From positions 14,581-78,580 of the forward strand of contig JAFZSA010000005.1 of assembly GCA_017619585.1 (NCBI GenBank): a DNA stretch of 64,000 bases, written 5' to 3'. The first letter of the stretch is position 1. Every line of letters starts with the position of its first letter. Shown here piece after piece: positions 1 to 7,556 of the stretch. A program made the position numbers and the translations under genes. The DNA comes from Bacteroidaceae bacterium (GTDB taxonomy: Bacteria; Bacteroidota; Bacteroidia; Bacteroidales; Bacteroidaceae). The notes beneath the pieces are model-generated. The model searched no databases. It saw only the letters and a program-made list of their open reading frames with translations, and was not told where the DNA came from.

Positions 1-762
1 AGACAACTCTGAGGGGATTCCGCTAAACAGATGTGATGCCTTGCCCGACGGGTCTATCTTCAGGAAATCATCAAAGTAGAGTTCAATAATCTCTCTCTTT
101 ACCGAATCGACAAGACTAAGATTATTGGTGTTCAAATACTCATTGACTGCCTGGGGCATCCCACCGACAAGCATATAGAGGCGGAAATCACGCATGGCTT
201 TACGGAAGGATTGCTGAAGCGGAAGTCCTTTCTCATAGAATTCATGCAACAAAGGGATTGTTGCAGTGTCACCCATAGCCCATCGGAATTCCTCATAATC
301 CATAGGGTACATGGTAAGTCGCGTCTCTTCACTGGGAATGACAATACCTTGGGTGTTTTTCTTGATGGAAAGCAGCGACCCCGTTTCAATGTAATCATAT
401 CGATGATCTTTCACCAGATATTTGATGGCCTGCCGTGCAGCTGGACATTTCTGTATTTCATCAAAGATGATGACAGAGCGGCGTTCTATCAACCTTACAT
501 TATAGATAAACTGGAGTTGGGTGAAGAAGTAGTTGCGATCTGAAATGTGATCCACAGCTGCCCAAAGTTCATCAGGCGCGTCAGCAAAATCTACAACTAT
601 ATAACTTTCGTACTCGTTGCGTGCAAACTCCTCAGCGATGGTAGATTTACCCACACGCCTTGCTCCTTTAATGAGTAGGGCTGTCTTACCATCACGCTCT
701 TTTTTCCATTTGAGCATTGCCTCGTAGATTTTACGCTTGAAAACTCTTGTCTCTGATTCCAT
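1..762 (-). CDS. AAA-family ATPase (DUF4143-type), truncated by window edge
   Basis: Reading the minus strand from the ATG at 762, the frame stays open to base 1, so only the N-terminal 254 residues or so are present. The start reads MESETRVFKRKIYEAMLKWK. A P-loop follows at about residues 33-40 (GARRVGKST), then a Walker B stretch VIIFDEIQ, then a sensor-like segment YIETGSLLS. Later residues (MYPMDYEEF, LYMLVGGMPQAV) match the AAA_14/DUF4143 ATPases that are common in Bacteroidales. Their cellular role is poorly known; many sit in accessory regions and carry a C-terminal nuclease-like domain, which would lie outside this window. A TATCTTTG -7 box lies at 793-800, which supports the start. 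The family call is solid; the function is not known. Confidence 0.85.
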   Translation of the reverse strand, partial: MESETRVFKRKIYEAMLKWKKERDGKTALLIKGARRVGKSTIAEEFARNEYESYIVVDFADAPDELWAAVDHISDRNYFFTQLQFIYNVRLIERRSVIIFDEIQKCPAARQAIKYLVKDHRYDYIETGSLLSIKKNTQGIVIPSEETRLTMYPMDYEEFRWAMGDTATIPLLHEFYEKGLPLQQSFRKAMRDFRLYMLVGGMPQAVNEYLNTNNLSLVDSVKREIIELYFDDFLKIDPSGKASHLFSGIPSELS

Positions 763-792
763 ACGGTACCTAATTATGTTGTAATTTGGATG

Positions 793-800
793 CAAAGATA
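793..800 (-). promoter_or_regulatory. -7 promoter box (TATCTTTG) for the AAA ATPase gene
   Basis: The minus strand reads TATCTTTG, a full match to the Bacteroidetes -7 consensus TAnnTTTG, 31 nt upstream of the ATPase start. I see no TTTG at the expected -33 distance. The G-rich 33-nt-spaced repeats lie just upstream of the box and may take over activation or repression. Confidence 0.55.
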
Positions 801-814
801 GGCGTTTTGGTCTG

Positions 815-891
815 AATCCCCTAATTTATTTCTATAAAAATGTACAGAATCCCCAAATTTTATATAAGAAAACCGGTTAAAATCCCCAAAT
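815..891. repeat. Three 11-mers at exact 33-nt spacing
   Basis: The word AATCCCC(T/A)AAT occurs at 815-825, 848-858 and 881-891, so the starts are exactly 33 nt apart, about three helical turns. The intervening 22 nt are AT-rich and not conserved. The array sits directly upstream of the ATPase -7 box, which suits a repeated regulator-binding site acting on one face of the helix. No adjacent regulator gene is visible, so the function is inferred. Confidence 0.6.
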
Positions 892-1408
892 GTTTGCTAA
901 AACGCATTTGTTGTTTCTTTCGACAGTTCCCAAAGTGTATCGTATTGTGTGTACGCTCATCGGGGTGCTCCTTATCTTCTCCTTAGGTGTTCCTTTGGTC
1001 CTCCTTTTCTTTTCTTTGTAGCTTAGGCGTAGCGTAGACGTAGCATAGGCGTTCAAATATCGCTCAATTAGGAGATTATTGTGTTTAGACATGGCTTTAT
1101 ATTCCCACGTTGGGAATCAAATATTCCCATGTTGGGAACAAAACATTCCCACGTTGGGAATAATTGACAAGCTACTTAATGAAAACAAAAAGGTAAATAG
1201 ATAGAGATTATGTAGATGCTAAGTAGAGGTTTTGTATAGGCTATGTAGAAAAAGACTATGTACTGTAATGTTTGTCTAATCTGGTGCAGGCGGAATTCTT
1301 ACACTCAGCAATAAAAATAAAACACATTTTATTTTGTATTGTTCTCGCTAAATCGTAATTTTAAGACTATGTCTTTAAATTATTCCCGTTCGGATTTTCT
1401 CAAATTTA
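892..1408. other. Long intergenic stretch without a convincing gene
   Basis: Apart from the palindrome array at 1101-1161, this stretch holds AT-rich DNA with simple patterns. Around 1021-1051 the words TAGGCG, TAGCG and TAGACG recur, and around 1205-1260 the word TATGTAG and relatives recur. A 71-residue minus-strand frame (877-1092) lacks homology that I recognise and overlaps the 33-nt repeat array. I do not call it a gene. Confidence 0.5.
1101..1161. repeat. Three 17-bp palindromes with 22-bp period
   Basis: ATTCCCACGTTGGGAAT lies at 1101-1117 and again at 1145-1161. A variant, ATTCCCATGTTGGGAAC, lies at 1123-1139. Each has 7-bp arms (ATTCCCA/TGGGAAT) around a 3-nt centre, and start-to-start spacing is exactly 22 bp, or two helical turns. 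Since 22 is not a multiple of three, this is not a coding repeat. It looks like a cooperative operator or a repeat tract used by a DNA-binding protein. Confidence 0.7.
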
Positions 1409-1440
1409 TTTGGAATATCTCTCACTTATTCATAATTTTG
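1409..1440 (+). promoter_or_regulatory. Consensus Bacteroidetes promoter of the restriction-like operon
   Basis: TTTG at 1409-1412, 20 nt, then TAATTTTG at 1433-1440 is an exact match to the Bacteroidetes housekeeping promoter layout. Transcription would begin near 1445, about 330 nt before the first gene, leaving an unusually long leader. Confidence 0.7.
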
Positions 1441-1445
1441 CAAAT

Positions 1446-1774
1446 AGATATCGCCACGATGTCTTTTTAGACGCACGCTAAGCGTGTTCCCTGAGCGCAG
1501 GGAGGCGGTATAATCTTAACGGTAAATAATATAACAGCATTAGCAGTTATTCGGTGAACATAGAAACCTGAGAAATTTCTTAAATAACCAGAGATACGAT
1601 AATTGTCAATGTCTGCGCTTATAGCGTGGACGTTACTTATCTTTCTGGTGGGCAATTCTCAGGGCCTCTATGTTCGGTAAGGAGCGGACACGCTTCTTTC
1701 GTTCATACAGGTCTTGTTTTTTATGCCCAGAAGATTCCGATAAGTGCTTTTGCCATTAGCCATAAGCGCGAAGA
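1446..1774 (+). promoter_or_regulatory. Hairpin-rich 330-nt leader of the restriction-like operon
   Basis: Between the promoter and the 1775 start lie several GC-rich hairpins: CACGC-TAA-GCGTG (1474-1486), CCCTG-AGCG-CAGGG (1489-1502), a 9-bp stem with triloop TAT (1611-1631, two G-U pairs), and GAGCG-GACA-CGCTT (1682-1695). The density of stems in otherwise AT-rich DNA suggests a structured RNA. A 75-codon frame (ATG 1626, stop 1853) overlaps the start of the downstream gene in another frame and could act as an upstream ORF. I cannot assign it to a known riboswitch or ncRNA family. Confidence 0.45.
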
Positions 1775-2767
1775 ATGCCAAAAAATGACGATAGTCCTGC
1801 CTGTATTGATATTAGGGAGGACAACCTGTTGGCATTGTCGGCAGAGGTGCTAAATACACTTTTGCGTGACCACACCACAGGCAAAAACATCTTCTGGGCT
1901 ACTCATGATTATGAGTCGCTTGGAAGTGAATACGATTACCATTCCCAAATTCTGCCAGAATTGATTACTGGTGAACACGGAATGGTTATCCGTCCTCGTG
2001 TGCTTAAATCAAAAGAAAAGCAAACAGACAGATCCAAAGATATGGCGGAGGTGTTTACTCCATCTTGGGTCTGTAATGCACAGAATAATCTTGTAGATGA
2101 AGCATGGTTTGGTAGAAAAGATGTCTTCAATATTGAGGACTCTACAACTCATACTTGGCAAGCCAATCCCGACAAAATAACATTTCCCAAAGACAAAACT
2201 TGGAAAGACTATGTTCGTGCCACTCGCATGGAAATGACTTGTGGTGAGGCTCCTTATCTTGTTAGCCGCTATGATGCCACAACTGGAGAACCTATTCCTA
2301 TTGAACAACGAATAGGCCTGCTCGACAGGAAATTACGTATCATCAGCGAAAATGTGGATGTCAGCGGCGAATGGCTTGAATGGGCACAAACGGCCTACAT
2401 GCACATTTATGGTTATGAGTGGCAAGGCGACAATCTCCTTCTTGCTCGCGAAGCTTTACTGTGGACTTTCATCGAATATTATCAGGCGAAGTTCGGCAAG
2501 GCTCCGCTCTTGAAATCCATCAACTATATAGCATATATCATCTCTTGGAACCTTTGGCAAATGGATGGTCTGAAAGGGGTCGTGCCTGACAGTTGCAAGA
2601 ATGGAGTGATAAAAAAAGTACAGACGCTTTTTGGCGAAGAAGATGAAGTGGTGAACTGCATAGGATGTCAGCAAGAGGAAATCCGCAGGCACAATGGCAC
2701 ATACTGCCTCATTCGCGACTGGCCAAATGACAAGAAGAAAATCCGATTCATAGACCTTATCAAATAA
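1775..2767 (+). CDS. Methylase-like restriction subunit (N-6 DNA methylase/subunit M family)
   Basis: This 330-residue protein belongs to a Bacteroidetes/Firmicutes family usually annotated as restriction endonuclease subunit M. Hallmarks are WATHDYESLG (41-50), the motif-X-like AEVFTPSWVCNAQNNLVDEA (91-110), a motif-I-like EMTCGEAPYLVSRYD (153-167) and GYEWQGDNLLLAREAL (213-228). No NPPY/DPPY catalytic motif is present, so alone it should not methylate DNA. It may bind SAM or serve as a scaffold. The start is fixed because a TAA lies four codons upstream in frame. Only 6 nt separate it from the helicase-methylase gene, which implies co-translation and a shared complex. Whether it is a degenerate methylase or a specificity partner is inference. 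Confidence 0.75.
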   Translation: MPKNDDSPACIDIREDNLLALSAEVLNTLLRDHTTGKNIFWATHDYESLGSEYDYHSQILPELITGEHGMVIRPRVLKSKEKQTDRSKDMAEVFTPSWVCNAQNNLVDEAWFGRKDVFNIEDSTTHTWQANPDKITFPKDKTWKDYVRATRMEMTCGEAPYLVSRYDATTGEPIPIEQRIGLLDRKLRIISENVDVSGEWLEWAQTAYMHIYGYEWQGDNLLLAREALLWTFIEYYQAKFGKAPLLKSINYIAYIISWNLWQMDGLKGVVPDSCKNGVIKKVQTLFGEEDEVVNCIGCQQEEIRRHNGTYCLIRDWPNDKKKIRFIDLIK

Positions 2768-2773
2768 TACCTT

Positions 2774-5700
2774 ATGGCAACATTTGAATCTTCACTAAAG
2801 TCAAAACTGATTTATGTTTTTGCCATCAATGATGAGCAACATAAAGACTGCCTGAAAATTGGCGAAACCACTATCGACGAAGATGATGGAAGCAACCTTT
2901 TCCAGAATACAGACGCTTTGAAGGAAGCGGCTCACAAGCGTATTCGCCAATACACCAAGACAGCAGGCATCGCCTATCAGTTGCTTTATACAGAGATTAG
3001 CATCTTTGTGCAAAGTGGCATGATAATGACCTTCAACGACAAGCAAGTACACAAAGTCTTGGAGCGAAGCGGCGTCAAAAAGAAAGAATTTGCAGGAGTG
3101 AAAGGGGCCGACGAATGGTATTGCTGCGACTTGGAAACAGTAAAGAAAGCCATTACTGCCGTAAAGAAGGGTGAAACAAGCCTGCATCCCTCAGATGTTA
3201 CACAAGGGCAGACTCCTATTATATTCCGACCAGAACAGCAGGAAGCCATCGACAAGACTCGCAAACGCTTCCAGAGAGGCAACAAAATGCTTTGGAATGC
3301 AAAGATGCGATTCGGTAAGACGCTCTCTGCCCTTCAGGTCGTAAAGGAAGAAGGGTTTGTCCGTACCTTAATACTTACACATCGACCAGTAGTGGATAAG
3401 GGCTGGTTCGAGGACTTCGGCAAGATCTTCTACGATAGCAAGAACTATCATTATGGTTCGAAAGGAAACGGTGAGTTGTTCGGGAAACTTGAACAATTGG
3501 CTAAAAAAGGTGCAAAATACGTTTACTTTGCTTCCATGCAAGACCTTCGAGGCTCTGAACAGGTTGGTGGAAAGTTTGACAAGAACAATGAACTGTTCAA
3601 GGCAAAATGGGACTTGGTGATTGTTGACGAAGCCCACGAAGGCACAAAGACAGAACTGGGACAGAATGTCTTGAAGGAACTCATAAAGCAGGATACGAAA
3701 GTCCTGCAACTTTCGGGCACTCCTTTCAATCTCTTCGATGATTACAGCGAAGAAGAGATTTTCACTTGGGATTATGTGATGGAGCAAAAAGCAAAGCAGG
3801 CTTGGGATGTGGACAATCCCTACGCCCCCAATCCTTATGCCTCCTTGCCTGCCATCAATATCTATACATACGACCTCGGCACATTGATGTCTGAATATGT
3901 GGAAGATGAAAAGGCTTTCAACTTCCGAGAATTCTTCCGTACAAAAGAAGATGAATCTTTTATTCACGATAAAGATGTTGACAGATTCCTAACTCTTCTT
4001 TGCAAAGAGGATAAAGGCTGTCTCTATCCCTATACAAACGATACTTTCCGTCGCATCTTCCGCCATACTTTGTGGGTAGTGCCTGGAGTGAAGTCAGCTC
4101 GTGCCCTAAGTGCAAAATTGAAGGCGCATCCAGTCTTCGGGATGTTCCAGATAGTCAATGTTGCTGGCAACGGAGATGAAGATGAAGAGAATACAGAGGC
4201 CCTGAAGATGGTAAATACAGCTATAGGCGAAGACCCAGACGAGACCTACACCATCACTCTTTCTTGCGGACGTCTGACAACTGGTGTCAGCATCAAGCCT
4301 TGGACGGCAGTATTCATGATGGCTGGTTCGTTCAGCACTTCTGCTGCCCAATATATGCAGACCATCTTCCGAGTGCAAACGCCTTTCACCAATCATGGCC
4401 GAATGAAAGAGCAATGTTACGCTTTCGACTTTGCACCAGACAGGACTTTGCGAGTATTGGCAGAAACTGCCAAAGTGAGCACAAAGGCAGGCAAGCAATC
4501 AGATGAAGACCGAAGGGTTTTAGGCGACTTCCTGAACTTCTGTCCTATCATCAGCATCGAAGGCTCACAGATGAAACCGTATGATGTTGACAAGATGATG
4601 AAGCAATTGAAGAGAGCGCAGATAGAAAAAGTGGTACAATGTGGCTTTGAGGACGGAGCACTCTATAACGACGAACTCCTGAAACTGACAGATATCGAGC
4701 TGAAGGAGTTCGAAGACCTGAAAAAAGTTATCGGGCAGACAAAGGCTATGGCAAAGTCGGGCGACATTGATGTTAACAATCAGGGCTTTACCCAAGAGCA
4801 ATATGAAGAAAAGGAGCGGCTCGAAAAGAAGAAAAAGAAAGACCTGACACCAGAGGAAAAGGCAAGATTGGAGGAACTGAAGGCGATGAGCAACCAAAGG
4901 CGTAATGCCATCAGCATACTTCGGGGTATCTCTATTCGTATGCCTTTGCTCATTTATGGGGCAGAGTTGAAAGATGAAAAGCAACTTACTATTGACAATT
5001 TTGCTTCCTTAATTGATGATCAGTCGTGGGAAGAGTTTATGCCTAAGGGCGTTGACAAAGAGAAGTTCGAAAAGTTCAAGAAATACTACGACCCCGACAT
5101 CTTCCGTGAAGCAGGCAAGCGCATTCGTGAAATGGCAAGAGCCGCAGACAAATTCACAATCGAGGAACGCATAGAACGCATTTCTGCCATCTTCAATACT
5201 TTCCGCAATCCTGACAAGGAAACTGTCCTGACTCCTTGGAGAGTAGTGAACATGCATATGAGCGATTGTCTGGGAGGCTGGTGTTTTTATGATGAGGAAT
5301 TCAAACAACCGCTATCAGAGCCTCGCTTTGTTGACCAGGGAAAAGTAACTAAAGATGTCTTCCGGCCTGATGCCCACATCCTTGAAATCAATTCCAAGAG
5401 TGGTCTCTATCCCCTTTATGTCGCCTATAATGTCTATCGCAGCCGCCTTGTCGAAGCCAAACAGAAATATGGCGAAGTACCGAACAGCTTTGCCCTCAGT
5501 TTGTGGGATGCAACCATAGACGACAATATCCTTGTTGTCTGTAAGACACCAATGGCAAAGAGCATCACCAAGCGAACTCTTGCAGGTTTCCGCAATACAA
5601 AGGTCAATGCACAATACTATCCCAACTTAATTGAAAACATATCAGAGAAACCCGAAGCTGTTGTCAATACATTTAGAGATGGTAAACACTTCTGGAAAAT

Positions 5701-6757
5701 AAATCAAAACGATTATATGAAACTCGACGCAATAGTTGGAAATCCACCGTATCAAGAAATAAAATCTTCTGAAAAAAGTACTTCAAACAGGGCATTCGCT
5801 TCAGCTCTTTATCCTAGTTTTATAGACCTTTCTATACGGCTAAATCCTCATTACATTTCTTTTATTACCCCTAGCAGGTGGATGACAAAGCAAGGCCAAG
5901 GCATATCTGATGAATGGGTGGAGAGTATGTTAAAAAAGAATTTCTTTATAAAGATTTTTGATTTCCCTGAGGCGACAGATTGTTTCCCAACTGTAGAAAT
6001 TAAAGGAGGAGTTAATTATTTTTTGATATCTCAGCCCTATAATGGTAAATGTAAATTCTACACTTATCACAAAGGTAATATTAAATGTAAAGAAGATTAT
6101 TTAGATTCTTTAGGCGCAGGAATTATTATTAGAGATTCTTTTGCAGAACAAATTATAAAAAAGGTCGTTGCAGTAGAAGATAATTATTATCTAAATAAGT
6201 CATTTTCCTCAATTGTTAGTCCTAAGCATTACTTTGACAGAGATAATCAACTTAACTCTAATTGGCGTGGTTATGTTACTCATAGAGACGATAAACATCC
6301 AATAAAATATTACCTTAATAAAAATCTAGAGAGATGTGGGTATGGTTGGATAACTTTTTCCGACATTCCCAAAGGAAGACAAACTATTGATTTACATAAG
6401 GTGTATATTCCTATGGCAGGAGGAACAGGTAACGATTCTCAAGTACTTGGCATTCCTTTCTATGGTGAGCCTAATAGTGTTTGTTCTTATACTTATCTTG
6501 TCATTGGTTATGACTCAAAGTTGCATAAATTCACAAAAGACGAATGTGAAAACATTATCGGATACATTAAGTCATGCTTCTTTAGATATATGGTATCAAT
6601 AAAGAAAAAAACTCAAAATACTACTCGAGAATTATTTCAATTCGTTCCTCTTCAAGACTTCAGCAAGCCTTGGACAGACGAAGAACTCTACAAGAGATAC
6701 AATCTGACAGACGACGAAATCCAGTTTATCGAGTCAATGATTAAGCCCATGGAATAA
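2774..6757 (+). CDS. GIY-YIG-like nuclease / SF2 helicase / Eco57I-type adenine methylase fusion
   Basis: This 1327-residue multidomain protein has an N-terminal GIY-YIG-like segment (IYVFAIN at 13-19, KIGET at 28-32, to about 125). An SF2 translocase follows: FRPEQQEAID Q-motif-like at 151-160, P-loop KMRFGKT at 177-183, DEAH at 285-288, SGTP at 314-317 and motif VI QTIFRVQTP near 528. The C-terminal third is an N6-adenine methylase, with a motif-I-like ILEINSKSGLYPLYVAY and catalytic GNPPY at about 989-993. An Eco57I-like region follows (FITPSRWMTKQGQG) that should hold target recognition. Everything needed for a single-chain restriction-modification enzyme is present: cleavage, translocation and methylation. 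DNA from about 5700 to 6640 is much more AT-rich than the rest, as expected of an exchanged recognition domain. It may act with the upstream methylase-like protein. Phage defence is the likely role. Confidence 0.85.
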   Translation: MATFESSLKSKLIYVFAINDEQHKDCLKIGETTIDEDDGSNLFQNTDALKEAAHKRIRQYTKTAGIAYQLLYTEISIFVQSGMIMTFNDKQVHKVLERSGVKKKEFAGVKGADEWYCCDLETVKKAITAVKKGETSLHPSDVTQGQTPIIFRPEQQEAIDKTRKRFQRGNKMLWNAKMRFGKTLSALQVVKEEGFVRTLILTHRPVVDKGWFEDFGKIFYDSKNYHYGSKGNGELFGKLEQLAKKGAKYVYFASMQDLRGSEQVGGKFDKNNELFKAKWDLVIVDEAHEGTKTELGQNVLKELIKQDTKVLQLSGTPFNLFDDYSEEEIFTWDYVMEQKAKQAWDVDNPYAPNPYASLPAINIYTYDLGTLMSEYVEDEKAFNFREFFRTKEDESFIHDKDVDRFLTLLCKEDKGCLYPYTNDTFRRIFRHTLWVVPGVKSARALSAKLKAHPVFGMFQIVNVAGNGDEDEENTEALKMVNTAIGEDPDETYTITLSCGRLTTGVSIKPWTAVFMMAGSFSTSAAQYMQTIFRVQTPFTNHGRMKEQCYAFDFAPDRTLRVLAETAKVSTKAGKQSDEDRRVLGDFLNFCPIISIEGSQMKPYDVDKMMKQLKRAQIEKVVQCGFEDGALYNDELLKLTDIELKEFEDLKKVIGQTKAMAKSGDIDVNNQGFTQEQYEEKERLEKKKKKDLTPEEKARLEELKAMSNQRRNAISILRGISIRMPLLIYGAELKDEKQLTIDNFASLIDDQSWEEFMPKGVDKEKFEKFKKYYDPDIFREAGKRIREMARAADKFTIEERIERISAIFNTFRNPDKETVLTPWRVVNMHMSDCLGGWCFYDEEFKQPLSEPRFVDQGKVTKDVFRPDAHILEINSKSGLYPLYVAYNVYRSRLVEAKQKYGEVPNSFALSLWDATIDDNILVVCKTPMAKSITKRTLAGFRNTKVNAQYYPNLIENISEKPEAVVNTFRDGKHFWKINQNDYMKLDAIVGNPPYQEIKSSEKSTSNRAFASALYPSFIDLSIRLNPHYISFITPSRWMTKQGQGISDEWVESMLKKNFFIKIFDFPEATDCFPTVEIKGGVNYFLISQPYNGKCKFYTYHKGNIKCKEDYLDSLGAGIIIRDSFAEQIIKKVVAVEDNYYLNKSFSSIVSPKHYFDRDNQLNSNWRGYVTHRDDKHPIKYYLNKNLERCGYGWITFSDIPKGRQTIDLHKVYIPMAGGTGNDSQVLGIPFYGEPNSVCSYTYLVIGYDSKLHKFTKDECENIIGYIKSCFFRYMVSIKKKTQNTTRELFQFVPLQDFSKPWTDEELYKRYNLTDDEIQFIESMIKPME

Positions 6758-6783
6758 ATCTGATTAGAAAATTGTGGTAAATA

Positions 6784-6815
6784 TTTGGCATTAAGTTCAC
6801 TTCCTCATATCTTTG
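6784..6815 (+). promoter_or_regulatory. Consensus promoter for the two small downstream genes
   Basis: TTTG (6784-6787), 20 nt, TATCTTTG (6808-6815) is a full consensus match. The predicted start near 6820 gives a leader of about 20 nt to the ATG at 6841. The small genes can therefore be expressed independently of the restriction gene. Confidence 0.7.
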
Positions 6816-6840
6816 CAGAGTTAATACCATAATTGCTGAC

Positions 6841-7185
6841 ATGTCCCAAGAAAAGTTTCGGATTATAAAGATTAATGCAGGAGAAGGCAAAACCTTTGAG
6901 GAGATTGTGCATACAGAACCGCCGCATTTCCACTTCCAGATTCTTCGCCCTGACAGCGAGGAACAGAGAGAAAAGGCTATTTCCTATTTTAAGGAACATA
7001 ACAAGATATATTCATGCTTCATGTTTACTCCGGAAATCCTGCTCTATCTTGGCTGCACGGAAACAATATATATAAGGTCTAAGATGGCTGACTTTGAAAC
7101 AGATCAGTTGAAACAGATATTAAACGAAGTTACATTGTGGTTCCGTGCTCATATTAATGATAAAGGAGAGGAAAAAGATATATGA
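6841..7185 (+). CDS. Hypothetical 114-residue cytosolic protein
   Basis: I do not recognise the family. The protein is soluble-looking, with no signal peptide or membrane segment. It is rich in charged and aromatic residues (EEIVHTEPPHFHFQILRP), with a hydrophobic middle (FTPEILLYLGCTETIYI) and a helical C-terminus. It has its own consensus promoter 26-57 nt upstream. Its stop codon overlaps the ATG of the next gene (ATGA), so the two products are probably made together. Position downstream of a restriction-like gene hints at a defence or anti-defence accessory role, but nothing in the sequence proves it. Confidence 0.65.
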   Translation: MSQEKFRIIKINAGEGKTFEEIVHTEPPHFHFQILRPDSEEQREKAISYFKEHNKIYSCFMFTPEILLYLGCTETIYIRSKMADFETDQLKQILNEVTLWFRAHINDKGEEKDI

Positions 7186-7346
7186 CAGGAAACCCACTTT
7201 GGGATTTTATTGCTTTCGATCAGTTGTTTAACAACAATGGCAGTTCATCTGGCGGAGGTGAGGGAGATGATGATAATAATAAATGGGTTACCATCATTAC
7301 CATTATTATCTTTATCATCATATTTGTTTGTATCTATGCCTGTTAA
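7182..7346 (+). CDS. 54-residue single-pass membrane protein
   Basis: The ATG overlaps the preceding stop as ATGA, the classic sign of translational coupling. The protein begins MTGNPLWDFIAFDQLFNNNG. It then has a Ser/Gly/Asp/Asn-rich linker (about 20-33) and ends in a strongly hydrophobic segment (WVTIITIIIFIIIFVCIYAC, 35-54) that would span the inner membrane with almost no tail. I know no function for it. The combination of aromatic N-terminus, flexible acidic linker and C-terminal anchor, coupled to a soluble partner, would suit a membrane-tethered effector or a small toxin-like peptide. This is inference from architecture only. Confidence 0.6.
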   Translation: MTGNPLWDFIAFDQLFNNNGSSSGGGEGDDDNNKWVTIITIIIFIIIFVCIYAC

Positions 7347-7504
7347 ATTATAATACATGCGGAAGGGTAGTATAATTAAGGTTAGAAGCAGAGAAGTAGC
7401 TTGATTTTTGTGCATAAATAGGTTGTTTCTTTTATCCGGTTAGTTTGCACACTGAATAAATTGTATTCTGCGTGAATTAGGCGTAAAGTAGGTGCAATGA
7501 CATT

Positions 7505-7556
7505 GCGCCGAAACGGAAGAGGAGGTAGAGGTGGGGCAAGAGCGCCGAAATGGAAG
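7505..7556. repeat. Pair of 15-mers next to the transposase gene
   Basis: GCGCCGAAACGGAAG (7505-7519) and GCGCCGAAATGGAAG (7542-7556) differ at one base and lie 37 nt apart, directly at the 3' end of the REP-associated transposase gene. They could be REP-type end sequences for that enzyme, but they are direct rather than palindromic repeats. Confidence 0.4.

Noticed and set aside
877..1092. 71-residue minus-strand ORF
   Set aside because: It overlaps the 33-nt operator-like array, has no recognisable family or promoter, and its sequence is dominated by simple TAGGCG/TAGACG-type repeats.
1101..1161. CRISPR-like array
   Set aside because: Units are only 17 bp palindromes with 5-nt spacers and no cas genes; no CRISPR array was seen anywhere in the window.
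1626..1853. 75-residue plus-strand ORF as an independent gene
   Set aside because: It overlaps the start of the methylase-like gene in another frame and lies in the hairpin-rich leader. Kept only as a possible upstream ORF.
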